Origin: an uncultured Eubacteriales bacterium
Lineage (GTDB): Bacteria > Bacillota > Clostridia > Christensenellales > Aristaeellaceae
DNA length: 64,000 nt
Assembly: GCA_900318145.1 (NCBI GenBank)
Contig: ONJM01000014.1
Coordinates: 1-64,000 of the forward strand
Direction: 5' to 3'
The position numbers and the translations under genes are program-made. Shown one piece after another: positions 7,493 through 16,382 of the stretch (positions within the stretch are counted from its first letter, which is position 1; each line of letters begins with the position of its first letter). The notes beneath the pieces are model-generated. The model made no database searches. It saw nothing but the letters and a program-made list of their open reading frames with translations, and had not been told where the DNA came from.

Positions 7493-8389
7493 ATGGAATA
7501 CACCGTAAAAGCCGAAGAGGCCGGAAGACGGGTGCGGGACATTCTGCGGCGCAGCATGGAGGTCAGCTATACGGCCATGAAGAGCGCAAAATGGAACGGA
7601 CGACTGCTGCTGAACGGTGAAAACGTATATACGGACGCAAAGGTACAGGCGGGGGACGTGGTACGGATCGACTGGGCGGAGGAAACGCCCGCGTACCGCC
7701 CCCGCCGGTTCGATCTGCCCCTGGAAACGGCCTGGGAGGACGAATATCTGCTTGCCGTTGTGAAGCCCGCGCCGCTGGCCAGCCAGAGCAGCCGGAACCA
7801 TCCGGATGACAGCCTTGAAAACGCGGTATATACCTATTTCGGCTGCCCGGAGAACTTCGTGTACCGTCCGGTCAACCGGCTGGACAAGGGAACCAGCGGC
7901 CTGATGATGATCGCGAAAACGCCCCATATCCAGCACCTGATGCAGCGGCAGCTGCATACGCCCCGGTTCCGGCGAAGGTACCTGGCACTGACGGAAGGTG
8001 TCCCGGCGGAACGGGAAGGACTGATTGACCTGCCGATCGCCAAGGCGGAAGGGGCCACGGTAAAGCGCGTTACAGATCCGGCAGGGAAACCTTCCCGGAC
8101 CCGATACCGCGTACTGGCGGAAAGAAACGGCCGGGCGCTGGTTCTGCTGGAGCTGGAAACCGGAAGAACCCATCAGATCCGGGTACATCTGAGCGCGATC
8201 GGATGCCCGGTCGCCGGCGATTTCCTGTACGGCAGGGAACTGCCGGAGGAGTTTCCGGGCCGGTTCGCGCTGCACAGCGCCCTGCTGGAAGCGGAACACC
8301 CCGTAACCGGCGGGATGATCCGCCTGACGTCACTGCCGGAATGGGCTGGTGAGGTACCGGATTCTGTTCTTTTACTGGACATCGATTGA
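7493..8389 (+). CDS. RluA-family pseudouridine synthase
   Basis: This enzyme isomerises specific uridines in rRNA or tRNA to pseudouridine. The 298-residue protein starts with a possible S4-like RNA-binding region (EAGRRVRDILRR, LLLNGENV) and continues with the RluA catalytic domain. The catalytic Asp lies in PVNRLDKGTSGL; the later signature is GRTHQIRVHLSAIGCP followed by AGDFLYG. The specific target cannot be read from the sequence; RluD-like 23S rRNA modification is one option. It stands directly behind psuKG, so the maker and the degraders of pseudouridine share a transcript. The stop codon overlaps the -35 box of the next promoter. Confidence 0.92.
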   Translation: MEYTVKAEEAGRRVRDILRRSMEVSYTAMKSAKWNGRLLLNGENVYTDAKVQAGDVVRIDWAEETPAYRPRRFDLPLETAWEDEYLLAVVKPAPLASQSSRNHPDDSLENAVYTYFGCPENFVYRPVNRLDKGTSGLMMIAKTPHIQHLMQRQLHTPRFRRRYLALTEGVPAEREGLIDLPIAKAEGATVKRVTDPAGKPSRTRYRVLAERNGRALVLLELETGRTHQIRVHLSAIGCPVAGDFLYGRELPEEFPGRFALHSALLEAEHPVTGGMIRLTSLPEWAGEVPDSVLLLDID

Positions 8390-8414
8390 CTTTAGGGAGT
8401 GAACTTTGTATAGT
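8386..8414 (+). promoter_or_regulatory. Promoter of the CoA ligase-iorAB operon
   Basis: TTGACT at 8386-8391 and TATAGT at 8409-8414 are spaced by exactly 17 bases. The -35 box overlaps the TGA of the RluA-family gene. About 130 bases of leader follow before the ATG at 8544; the leader contains a G+C-rich hairpin (CCGGCGGACAGCTGCCGG) but no riboswitch I recognise. Confidence 0.75.
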
Positions 8415-8543
8415 TGACTCTAAAGCCGCGGGAGTACCGGCGGACAGCTGCCGGTATAAGGTCCTTCGCCGGGACTCCGGATGACACGGGGTGCTGCGTT
8501 CGGGATCATACAGAATAAGCTCCGGAAAGGAAAGAAACAACCG

Positions 8544-10178
8544 ATGACGATTATTGAACTGCTGGAAAGAAACGCCCGGGAGTGGCCGAACGACACGGCA
8601 CTGGTGGAAATCAACCCGGATCAGCCTGAAACCCGCCGGGTGACATGGCACGATTTTGAACTGGTTGAGCCAAGCACGAAAAAGAAACACTACCGCAGGG
8701 AGATTACCTGGGCGGTTTTTGACGAAAAGGCAAACCGCGTGGCCAACATGCTGAAAAGCTACAACATCGGCAAGGGCAAGAAAGTCGCTATCCTGCTGAT
8801 GAACTGCATCGACTGGCTGCCGATTTATTTCGGCATCCTGAAGACCGGCGCGCTGGCGGTGCCCATGAATTTCCGGTACGCTTCCAATGAGATTGAGTAC
8901 TGCCTGAAGCTCTCGGAAAGCAACATGCTGATTTTCGGGCCGGAGTTTATCGGCCGCGTGGAAGAGATCGTGGACAAAATCCCGAACGTGGACCTGGTGT
9001 TTGAAGGCCCCGGCTGCCCGGGATTCGCGGATGACCTGACGGAGCTGATCAACGAATGCTCCAGCACGTTCCCACTGTGCACCCTGACCGAGGACGACGA
9101 CGCTGCGATTTATTTCTCTTCCGGTACGACCGGTTTCCCGAAGGCAATCCTGCACAAGCACAGGAGCCTGATCCATTCCGCGCGGGTGGAGCAGGAACAC
9201 CACGGGCAGACGAAGGACGACTGCTTCCTCTGCATTCCGCCGCTGTACCATACCGGCGCGAAGATGCACTGGTTCGGCAGCCTGATTTCCGGCAGCAAAG
9301 CTGTGATCCTGAAAGGCACGCGGCCGCAGACGATCCTGGAGGCAGCGAGCCGTGAAAAATGCACGATCGTATGGCTGCTGGTGCCGTGGGCGCAGGATAT
9401 CCTGACGGCGCTGGACAGCGGAGAACTGAAGCTGGAAAACTACGAACTGGACCAGTGGCGCCTCATGCACATCGGCGCGCAGCCGGTGCCCCAGAGCCTG
9501 ATCCACCGCTGGCTGGAATATTTCCCGAAGCACCAGTACGATACCAACTACGGCCTGAGCGAATCCATCGGCCCCGGCGCGGTGCACCTCGGCATCGAAA
9601 ACGTGCGGAAGGTCGGCGCCATCGGTATCCCGGGATACGGATGGCAGACAAAGATCGTCAATCCGGACGGCAGCGAAGTGAAGCAGGGAGAGGTCGGCGA
9701 ACTGTGCCTGAAAGGCCCCGGCGTCATGGTCTGCTACTACAACAATCCGGAAGCCACCGCGGAAACGCTGAAGAACGGATGGCTGCTGACGGGCGATATG
9801 GCGCGGCAGGATGAAGAAGGCTTCATTTACCTGGTAGACCGCAAGAAGGACGTGGTCATCACCGGCGGTGAAAACCTTTATCCCGTTGAAATCGAGAACT
9901 TCATGGCGGCCTATCCGCCCATCAAGGACGTGGCGGTCATCGGCCTGCCGGACGCGCGGCTGGGCGAAATCGCCGCTGCGATTGTCGAGCTGGTGCCCGG
10001 CTCCACGGCTACTGTGGAGGATATCCAGGAATTCTGCATGGGCATGCCGCGGTATAAGCGGCCGCGGAAGATCATCCTGGCGCCGGTGCCGCGGAACGCC
10101 ACCGGGAAGATTGAGAAACCGAAACTGCGGAAGATGTACGGCGGCGAAGGACTGGTCGATTCGCAGAACAGGAGTTAA
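8544..10178 (+). CDS. AMP-forming acyl- or aryl-CoA ligase
   Basis: Adenylate-forming ligases activate a carboxylic acid with ATP to an acyl-AMP and then pass it to CoA. The 544-residue protein has the core motifs: phosphate loop YFSSGTTGFPKA, the YDTNYGLSES motif, TGDMARQDEEG, the hinge DRKKDVVITGGENLYP, and the C-terminal Lys in RNATGKIEK. The start at 8544 is supported by GGAAAGG upstream; an in-frame ATG at 8481 lacks a ribosome binding site. It is followed by iorA and iorB. Indolepyruvate:ferredoxin oxidoreductase yields aryl-acetyl-CoA from aromatic amino acids, so this ligase may act on aryl-acetates (phenylacetate or indoleacetate type). The substrate is inferred from context only. 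Confidence 0.88.
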   Translation: MTIIELLERNAREWPNDTALVEINPDQPETRRVTWHDFELVEPSTKKKHYRREITWAVFDEKANRVANMLKSYNIGKGKKVAILLMNCIDWLPIYFGILKTGALAVPMNFRYASNEIEYCLKLSESNMLIFGPEFIGRVEEIVDKIPNVDLVFEGPGCPGFADDLTELINECSSTFPLCTLTEDDDAAIYFSSGTTGFPKAILHKHRSLIHSARVEQEHHGQTKDDCFLCIPPLYHTGAKMHWFGSLISGSKAVILKGTRPQTILEAASREKCTIVWLLVPWAQDILTALDSGELKLENYELDQWRLMHIGAQPVPQSLIHRWLEYFPKHQYDTNYGLSESIGPGAVHLGIENVRKVGAIGIPGYGWQTKIVNPDGSEVKQGEVGELCLKGPGVMVCYYNNPEATAETLKNGWLLTGDMARQDEEGFIYLVDRKKDVVITGGENLYPVEIENFMAAYPPIKDVAVIGLPDARLGEIAAAIVELVPGSTATVEDIQEFCMGMPRYKRPRKIILAPVPRNATGKIEKPKLRKMYGGEGLVDSQNRS

Positions 10179-10231
10179 TCAGCGGATGCACGGGGGACCG
10201 GCAGCCGGCGGCTGAAGAAGGGATACAGACG

Positions 10232-11989
10232 ATGAAAAAGTTACTGATCGGGAATGAAGCGGTGGCATGGGGCCTTTACAACGGCGGGATCGGGCTGGTT
10301 TCCAGCTACCCCGGAACCCCCTCCACGGAAATCACGGAATTTCTTGCAAAGCATGACGATATTCACTCCGAATGGGCGCCGAATGAAAAGGTGGCCATGG
10401 AGACTGCTTTCGGCGCGAGCCTGGCGGGTATGCGCAGCGCCTGCGCCATGAAGCACGTGGGGCTGAACGTGGCCGCGGATCCGCTGTTCACCATGAGCTA
10501 TACGGGGGTCACCGGCGGCATGGTGATCTGCGTGGCGGACGATCCGGCGATGCATTCCAGCCAGAACGAACAGGACTCCCGGCATTACGCCGCCGCGTCC
10601 AAGGTTCCGATGCTGGAGCCTTCCGATTCCGCGGAAGCCTATGCCTTCGCGAAGAGCGCGTTTGAGCTGAGCGAAAAGTACGATACGCCGGTGCTGCTGC
10701 GGATGTGCACCCGGATTGCCCACAGCCAGTGCGTTGTGGATGTCGGTGAGCGGGAAGAAGTTCCCATGAAGGACTATGTCAAGCAGCCGGCCAAATACAT
10801 CATGATGCCCGGATACGCCAAGCTCCGCCATCCTGTTGTGGAGGAGCGGACGGAGAAACTCCGGGAGCTGGCGGAAGACTGCATGTACAACCGGGCGGAG
10901 ATGGCGGAAAACCGGGAGATCGGCATTATCACTTCCGGTTGCAGCTACCTGTATGTGAAGGAAGTCTTCGGGGACAGCGTCAGCGTGCTGAAGATCGGCA
11001 TGCCCAATCCGCTGCCGGAGAAAATGATCCGGGACTTCGCGGCGCAGGTGAAAAAGCTGTATGTAATCGAAGAACTGGATCCGGTGATCGAAACCCACGT
11101 GAAGGCGCTGGGGATCGAAGTGACCGGGAAAAAGCTGTTCAGCGCCATCGGCGAGTTCAGCCAGAAAACGATCCGGGACGCGTTCCTGCGGGAAGGCGTG
11201 AAGATCGCGGAGATACCCGAAACACAGGGAGAGGCGCCGGCAGTGCCGGGAAGGCCGCCGATGATGTGCTCCGGATGCCCGCACCGGGGAATGTACTATA
11301 CGCTGGTGAAGAATAAAATCACCGTGATCGGTGACATCGGATGCTACACCCTGGGCGCGGTGGCGCCCCTGAACGCGCTGGATTCCACTCTGTGCATGGG
11401 CGCCAGCGTCAGCGGCATCCACGGATTCAACGCCGCGCGCGGAAGCGAAACGGAGAAAAAGACCGTGGCGGTGATCGGCGACAGCACATTCATGCACAGC
11501 GGTATGACAGGACTGGTCAATATCGCGTACAACGCCACAAATTCCACCGTGATCATCCTGGACAACTCGATTACCGGCATGACCGGACATCAGCAGAATC
11601 CAACCACCGGATACAACATAAAGGGCGATCCGGCGTCGAAGGTGGATCTGGAAGCACTGTGCAGGGCCCTGGGCATCAACCGGGTGCGCGTGGTGGATCC
11701 CTACGACCTGAAGGCGTGCGAGGAAGCGGTGCTGGAGGAGCTTGCGGCGGAGGAACCGTCCGTCATCATTTCCCGCCGTCCCTGCGTGCTGCTGAAATAC
11801 GTGAAACCGAAGGCGCCGCTGCGGGTGGATCCGGACAAGTGCCGCGGCTGCCGCAGGTGTATGAAGATGGGCTGTCCGTCCATCAGCTTCAAGGACGGCA
11901 AAGCAAGGATTGACCGGACACTGTGCATCGGGTGCGGCGTATGCGGACAGCTTTGCGCATTCGGCGCGATCGGAGGGGATGCGGAATGA
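10232..11989 (+). CDS. iorA: Indolepyruvate:ferredoxin oxidoreductase, alpha subunit
   Basis: IorA is the catalytic, thiamine-diphosphate-dependent subunit that oxidatively decarboxylates aryl pyruvates to aryl-acetyl-CoA and reduces ferredoxin. The 585-residue protein has the pyruvate-ferredoxin-oxidoreductase-like N-terminal domain (IGLVSSYPGTPSTEI), a thiamine diphosphate region (MCSGCPHRGMYY, GDIGCYTLGAVAPL, VIGDSTFMHSGMTGL) and two C-terminal [4Fe-4S] ferredoxin motifs (CRGCRRCMKMGCP and CIGCGVCGQLC). The cluster set and length match the family. The last bases overlap the iorB start as ATGA. It points to fermentation of aromatic amino acids by an anaerobe. Confidence 0.96.
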   Translation: MKKLLIGNEAVAWGLYNGGIGLVSSYPGTPSTEITEFLAKHDDIHSEWAPNEKVAMETAFGASLAGMRSACAMKHVGLNVAADPLFTMSYTGVTGGMVICVADDPAMHSSQNEQDSRHYAAASKVPMLEPSDSAEAYAFAKSAFELSEKYDTPVLLRMCTRIAHSQCVVDVGEREEVPMKDYVKQPAKYIMMPGYAKLRHPVVEERTEKLRELAEDCMYNRAEMAENREIGIITSGCSYLYVKEVFGDSVSVLKIGMPNPLPEKMIRDFAAQVKKLYVIEELDPVIETHVKALGIEVTGKKLFSAIGEFSQKTIRDAFLREGVKIAEIPETQGEAPAVPGRPPMMCSGCPHRGMYYTLVKNKITVIGDIGCYTLGAVAPLNALDSTLCMGASVSGIHGFNAARGSETEKKTVAVIGDSTFMHSGMTGLVNIAYNATNSTVIILDNSITGMTGHQQNPTTGYNIKGDPASKVDLEALCRALGINRVRVVDPYDLKACEEAVLEELAAEEPSVIISRRPCVLLKYVKPKAPLRVDPDKCRGCRRCMKMGCPSISFKDGKARIDRTLCIGCGVCGQLCAFGAIGGDAE

Positions 11990-12561
11990 AGACCACGAGT
12001 GTAATGATCGTCGGCGTCGGCGGGCAGGGAAGCCTGCTGGCCTCCAGACTGCTGGGAACGCTGCTGACGGATGAAGGATACGACGTGAAGGTCAGTGAAG
12101 TGCATGGCATGAGCCAGCGCGGCGGCAGCGTCGTGACGTATGTGCGCTTCGGGGATAAGGTCTATTCTCCCATCGTTACCGAAGGGGAATGCGACTATAT
12201 TATCAGCTTTGAGAAGCTGGAAGCGGCGCGCTACGCCGGCTGCCTGCGCAAGGGCGGAAAGATTATCGTGAATACCCAGGAGATCGACCCCATGCCGGTG
12301 ATCACCGGCGCGGCGGAGTATCCGGCGGACGTCCTGGAGGACCTGAAAGCCCGCGGATTCGACGTGGACGATTTTGACGCGCTGGCACCAGCGATGGAAG
12401 CCGGAAGCGCAAAGGCGGTAAACATCGTGCTGATGGGCCATTTTGCCGCGTGTACGGATATCCCGAAGGAAAAGTGGATTCAGGCGCTGAAAAAGGTGAT
12501 CCAGCCGAAGTTCCTGGAGATGAATCTGAAGGCGTTTGATCTGGGGTTCGGAGAAAAGTAA
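11986..12561 (+). CDS. iorB: Indolepyruvate:ferredoxin oxidoreductase, beta subunit
   Basis: IorB is the gamma-type partner of IorA in the 2-oxoacid:ferredoxin oxidoreductase complex. The 191-residue protein shows the family N-terminus VMIVGVGGQGSLLASRLLG and the region KVSEVHGMSQRGGSVVTYVR, both typical of this subunit. The ATG at 11986 overlaps the iorA stop codon, giving translational coupling. A strong terminator follows at 12578, so it is the last gene of the three-gene operon. Confidence 0.95.
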   Translation: MKTTSVMIVGVGGQGSLLASRLLGTLLTDEGYDVKVSEVHGMSQRGGSVVTYVRFGDKVYSPIVTEGECDYIISFEKLEAARYAGCLRKGGKIIVNTQEIDPMPVITGAAEYPADVLEDLKARGFDVDDFDALAPAMEAGSAKAVNIVLMGHFAACTDIPKEKWIQALKKVIQPKFLEMNLKAFDLGFGEK

Positions 12562-12577
12562 ACAGCATACCTTTCAG

Positions 12578-12609
12578 GCCTGCCGCCCGTCCGGGCGGCA
12601 GGCTGTTTT
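12578..12609 (+). terminator. Terminator of the iorAB operon
   Basis: A perfect G+C-rich stem (GCCTGCCGCCCG with CGGGCGGCAGGC, minimal loop) is followed by TGTTTTC. It lies 17 bases past the iorB stop. Confidence 0.8.
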
Positions 12610-12679
12610 CAGCTTCCGGGAACAGGATCCGGTATACGGAAATATCAGGCGATTTAACAATTTTGGAATATCTTTTTCA

Positions 12680-12708
12680 TTGAAATATTCGGATATTTGG
12701 CATATAAT
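12680..12708 (+). promoter_or_regulatory. xpt promoter with an overlapping operator-like dyad
   Basis: TTGAAA at 12680-12685 and TATAAT at 12703-12708 have a 17-base spacer. The spacer region contains a perfect dyad, AAATAT-TCGG-ATATTT (12683-12698), that overlaps the -35 box; a repressor site is possible. The leader to the GTG at 12754 is only about 40 bases, so there is no room for a purine riboswitch. Confidence 0.7.
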
Positions 12709-12753
12709 ACACACATCCGGAAACGGAATGTTCGTGTTTTTGGAGGAAATACC

Positions 12754-13338
12754 GTGGAAGCGCTGAAGCAGAAGATCCTGGAAGAAGGAAAAGGGATCGG
12801 CAAGGATATCGTAAAGGTTGACATGTTTCTGAACCACCGGATCGATACGAAGCTTCTGTTTGCCATGGGCGAGGCCTGGGCGGAGGAGTTCCGCGATGAA
12901 AAGCCGGACCTGGTGCTGACGGTTGAAGCCAGCGGGATCGCGATGGCTGTCGCAGCCGCTCACGCGCTGGGGGATCTTCCGGTGGTCTTCGCCAAGAAGA
13001 GCAACACGGCGGTGCTCACCAGCGAAACGGTGCAGGCCGGTGTGTATTCCTTCACCCACAAGACGCAGAACATTATCCGGATCGAGCGCAGATACCTGCC
13101 GGAAGGCAGCCGCGTGCTGATCATTGACGATTTCCTGGCGGACGGGCAGGCCGTAAACGGCATGATGAACCTGTGCGAACAACAGAAAGCGCAGGTCGTC
13201 GGTGTAGGCATCGCGATCGAGAAAGGTTTCCAGCCCGGCGGACAGCAGCTGCGGGATGCAGGCGTCCATGTCAAGTCGTTGGCAATTGTTGACCGGATCG
13301 AGAACGGGAAAATCGTTCTCCGGCCGGACGGCGATTGA
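12754..13338 (+). CDS. xpt: Xanthine phosphoribosyltransferase
   Basis: Xpt converts xanthine and PRPP to XMP in purine salvage. The 194-residue protein matches the family in length and motifs: EALKQKILEEGKGIGKDIVK at the start, VDMFLNHRID, VEASGIAMA, and the PRPP-binding loop VLIIDDFLADGQAVNG. GTG at 12754 is chosen because TGGAGG lies just upstream and Xpt proteins start at this point. It sits 48 bases before a BMP-type nucleoside-binding protein and the matching transporter, giving a coherent purine uptake and salvage block. Unlike many Firmicutes xpt genes it has no visible guanine riboswitch. Confidence 0.94.
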   Translation: MEALKQKILEEGKGIGKDIVKVDMFLNHRIDTKLLFAMGEAWAEEFRDEKPDLVLTVEASGIAMAVAAAHALGDLPVVFAKKSNTAVLTSETVQAGVYSFTHKTQNIIRIERRYLPEGSRVLIIDDFLADGQAVNGMMNLCEQQKAQVVGVGIAIEKGFQPGGQQLRDAGVHVKSLAIVDRIENGKIVLRPDGD

Positions 13339-13386
13339 ACGAAATATACCTTATACTTTCGGGAGAGAAAGAGGAGGAAAAACCAC

Positions 13387-14577
13387 ATGAAGAAAATCGT
13401 TGCTCTGGTTCTGGCTCTGTGCCTGTGCCTGACAGCTTTCGCCGCGCTGGCGGACGGAGTTGCCAAGGAAAACATCAAGCTGGGCGTTATCACCCTGCAC
13501 GATGAACTGTCCACCTATGACAAGAACTTCATCGATGCCGCAAAGGAAGCCGCGGCAAACATGGGCCTGACGGAAGACCAGATCAAGATCGTCTCCGGCA
13601 TTCAGGAAGAAGAAATCTGCTACACCACCGCCGCGGAACTGGCGGAAGACGGCTACAACATCATCTTCGCCGACAGCTTCGGCCATGAAGACTTCATGAT
13701 CAAAGCCGCACAGGAATTCCCGGAAGTGGAATTCTGCCACGCCACCGGTACCAAAGCCCACACTGAAAAGCTGGCGAACTTCCACAACGCGTTTGCCTCC
13801 ATCTACGAAGGCCGCTTCCTGGCCGGCGTTGCCGCGGGCATGAAGCTGAAGCAGCTGCAGGAAGAAGGCAAGCTGAAGGGCGAAACTCCCCTGATGGGCT
13901 ATGTCGGCGCTTTCCCCTATGAAGAAGTCAAGTCCGGCTACACCAGTTTCTTCCTGGGCGCCAAGAGCATCGTTCCCGAAGTGCAGATGAAAGTCATCTT
14001 CACCCAGAGCTGGTACGATGAAGAAATGGAAAAGACCGCCGCGAAATCCCTGATCGCCGCCAACTGCGACCTGATTTCCCAGCATGCGGACTCCTGGGGA
14101 GCTCCCACTGCCTGTGAAGAAGCCGGCATTCCGAACGTTTCCTACAACATGGCGACCGTTGAACACTGCCCGAACACCTTCATCGTGGCCAGCCGCATCA
14201 ACTGGGTGCCCTATTTTGAGTACATCATCAGCCAGCGGATCGCCGGTGAACCGATTGACACCGACTGGACCGGCAGCATCAAGACCGGTTCTGTTGAACT
14301 GCTTGGCCTGAATGAGCAGGCGGCCGCTCCCGGAACCGCGGAAAAGATCGCGGAAGTCATGGAAAAACTGCAGAACGGCGAAGTGAAAGTTTTCGATACC
14401 GCGACCTTCACTGTCAACGGCGAGACCCTGACGACCTCCATGGCGAATGTGGACAGCGATCCTGCCTACGAAGCTGACACCGAAGCCATCGCTGACGGAT
14501 ACTTCCATGAATCCGAATTCCGCAGCGCTCCTTATTTCGGCCTCGATATCGATGGCATTGAAATCCTGAACAACTGA
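13387..14577 (+). CDS. BMP-family substrate-binding protein, probable purine nucleoside binder
   Basis: BMP/PnrA-type proteins bind nucleosides outside the cell for an ABC importer. The 396-residue protein has a Sec signal peptide (MKKIVALVLALCLCLTAFAA, then LADG) and the periplasmic-binding fold. Unlike most Firmicutes homologues the signal peptide has no lipobox cysteine at the cleavage site, so how it stays on the cell surface is unclear. AGGAGG precedes the ATG. The genes for a two-domain ATPase and two permeases follow after a stem-loop, matching the NupNOPQ or RnsBACD order. With xpt upstream, purine nucleosides are the most likely cargo. Confidence 0.88.
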   Translation: MKKIVALVLALCLCLTAFAALADGVAKENIKLGVITLHDELSTYDKNFIDAAKEAAANMGLTEDQIKIVSGIQEEEICYTTAAELAEDGYNIIFADSFGHEDFMIKAAQEFPEVEFCHATGTKAHTEKLANFHNAFASIYEGRFLAGVAAGMKLKQLQEEGKLKGETPLMGYVGAFPYEEVKSGYTSFFLGAKSIVPEVQMKVIFTQSWYDEEMEKTAAKSLIAANCDLISQHADSWGAPTACEEAGIPNVSYNMATVEHCPNTFIVASRINWVPYFEYIISQRIAGEPIDTDWTGSIKTGSVELLGLNEQAAAPGTAEKIAEVMEKLQNGEVKVFDTATFTVNGETLTTSMANVDSDPAYEADTEAIADGYFHESEFRSAPYFGLDIDGIEILNN

Positions 14578-14611
14578 GACTGAAACCGTCTGTAACAGCA
14601 GACATACCACA

Positions 14612-14650
14612 GGACTGCCGCCCGTTCACGGGCGGCAGTCCGTGTCCTAT
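14612..14650 (+). terminator. Stem-loop between binding protein and ATPase genes
   Basis: A 13-bp perfect stem (14612-14624 with 14629-14641) with a TTCA loop is followed by GTGTCCTATTTTT. It may be a partial terminator or 3' stabiliser that keeps binding-protein mRNA more abundant than that of the transporter genes. Confidence 0.7.
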
Positions 14651-14678
14651 TTTTACGGAAGAATGACGGAGGAAGACC

Positions 14679-16382
14679 GTGGAAAAGCAAATTGCGCTTC
14701 AGATGCGGGGAATTACGAAACGCTTCGGTCCTGTCCGGGCGAACAATCATATCGACCTGGATGTTTACCGGGGTGAAATCCTGGCGATTCTCGGAGAGAA
14801 CGGCTGCGGAAAAACCACCCTGATGAACATGATTGCCGGGATCTATTATCCGGACGAAGGCCAGATACTTATTGACGGAAAGGAAGTTGTGATTCGGTCT
14901 CCGAAGGATGCGTTTGAGCACAGGATCGGTATGATTCACCAGCATTTTAAGCTTGTGGATCTGTTTACCGCTGCGGAAAACATTGCGCTTGGCCTGAAGG
15001 AAGAAGGCAAGTACAACCTGAAGGCCGTAACCGCCGAAGTAACCAGGATTACCGAACACTACGGCTTCCGCCTGGATCCTTCCAAAAAGATTTACGACAT
15101 GTCCGTCAGCGAGAAGCAGACGGTTGAGATCATCAAGGTCCTCTACCGCGGCGCGGATATCCTGATCCTCGACGAGCCGACCGCGGTGCTGACGCCTCAG
15201 GAGATTACACGCCTTTTTGACGTGCTGCGCCGGATGAAGGAGGACGGGAAGAGCATCATCATCATTACCCATAAGCTGAACGAAGTGCTGGAGGTCAGCG
15301 ACCGGGTCGCCATCCTGCGCCGGGGCGAGCATATCGCCACGGTGAACACGAATGAAACCAGCGAAGCGGAACTGACGGAGATGATGGTGGGCCGGAAAAT
15401 CGATCTGAACATTCACCGGTCCGAACCGGTGAACGCCGTACCGCGCCTGGTCGTTGAAGGACTGAACCTGTACAACAGCGAAGGCCTCCAGGTGCTGAAA
15501 AACATCACTTTTACCGCCAACGGGGGAGAAATCCTCGGCATTGCCGGCATCGCGGGCAGCGGCCAGCGGGAACTGCTGGAATCCATTTCCGGCCTGCAGC
15601 CTGTGGCCAGCGGCTCCATTACGTTCTATAACCCCAAAAAGAACAGGCCGGTCAGCTTCTATCACAAGAGCATGAAGCAGGTCCGGGGACTCGCGGGAAA
15701 AGGAACCTTCCATGACCGGAACATGAACAGCGTTTCCTTTGACGGAATGAGGAACAAAGCGGTCCGGAAATGGGTGGAAAGCGGGGACGTACTGTTCCGG
15801 GAAGACGAGGTCATGAATCTGCGGGACAAGGATCCGCTGGAAATCCGGCGGCTGGGGATCCATCTGAGCTTTGTTCCGGAGGATCGGCTGGGGATGGGCC
15901 TGGTCGGCAGTATGGACATTACGGACAATATGATGCTGCGCACCTACCGGAAGGGCAGGGCCGGCTTCGTGAACCGCAAAAACCCCAAGGCGCAGGCGGA
16001 ACAGATTATCCAGGATCTGCAGGTTGTAACCCCGGGCACGAGTACCCCGGTCCGCCGGCTTTCGGGCGGCAATGTGCAGAAAATACTGGTCGGCCGGGAG
16101 ATCGCCTACGCGCCGAAGGTGCTGATGGCCGCGTATCCGGTGCGGGGCCTGGACATCAACAGCAGCTATACGATCTATAAGCTGCTGAACCGGCAGAAGG
16201 AAAACGGCGTCGCCGTGATTTATGTGGGCGAGGATCTGGACGTGCTGCTGGAGCTGTGCGACAGGATTATGGTGATGAACGGAGGACAGGTGACGGGTAT
16301 CGTGGATGCCCGGAATACGACCAAGGAAGAAATCGGCCTGATGATGACCAGGACCGCGGAACGGGAGGAGGAAGAGGCATGA
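14679..16382 (+). CDS. Nucleoside ABC importer, double ATP-binding protein
   Basis: This 567-residue ATPase powers import by two tandem nucleotide-binding domains, as in NupO or RbsA. The first domain has Walker A GENGCGKTTLMN, a VSEKQTVEIIK signature region and Walker B ILILDEPTAVLTP. The second has the degenerate GIAGSGQRELLE loop typical of the family, PEDRLGMGLVGSM and RRLSGGNVQKILVGREI. It is longer than the usual ~510 residues: about 55 extra residues (PKKNRPVSFY to MNLRDKDPLE, roughly 309-386) interrupt the second domain. The start is GTG with CGGAGGAAG upstream. The end overlaps the first permease as ATGA. Confidence 0.93.
   Translation: MEKQIALQMRGITKRFGPVRANNHIDLDVYRGEILAILGENGCGKTTLMNMIAGIYYPDEGQILIDGKEVVIRSPKDAFEHRIGMIHQHFKLVDLFTAAENIALGLKEEGKYNLKAVTAEVTRITEHYGFRLDPSKKIYDMSVSEKQTVEIIKVLYRGADILILDEPTAVLTPQEITRLFDVLRRMKEDGKSIIIITHKLNEVLEVSDRVAILRRGEHIATVNTNETSEAELTEMMVGRKIDLNIHRSEPVNAVPRLVVEGLNLYNSEGLQVLKNITFTANGGEILGIAGIAGSGQRELLESISGLQPVASGSITFYNPKKNRPVSFYHKSMKQVRGLAGKGTFHDRNMNSVSFDGMRNKAVRKWVESGDVLFREDEVMNLRDKDPLEIRRLGIHLSFVPEDRLGMGLVGSMDITDNMMLRTYRKGRAGFVNRKNPKAQAEQIIQDLQVVTPGTSTPVRRLSGGNVQKILVGREIAYAPKVLMAAYPVRGLDINSSYTIYKLLNRQKENGVAVIYVGEDLDVLLELCDRIMVMNGGQVTGIVDARNTTKEEIGLMMTRTAEREEEEA

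Noticed and set aside
12562-12753. Possible purine riboswitch before xpt
   Set aside because: A good promoter leaves only a 40-base leader and the conserved riboswitch core is not visible.
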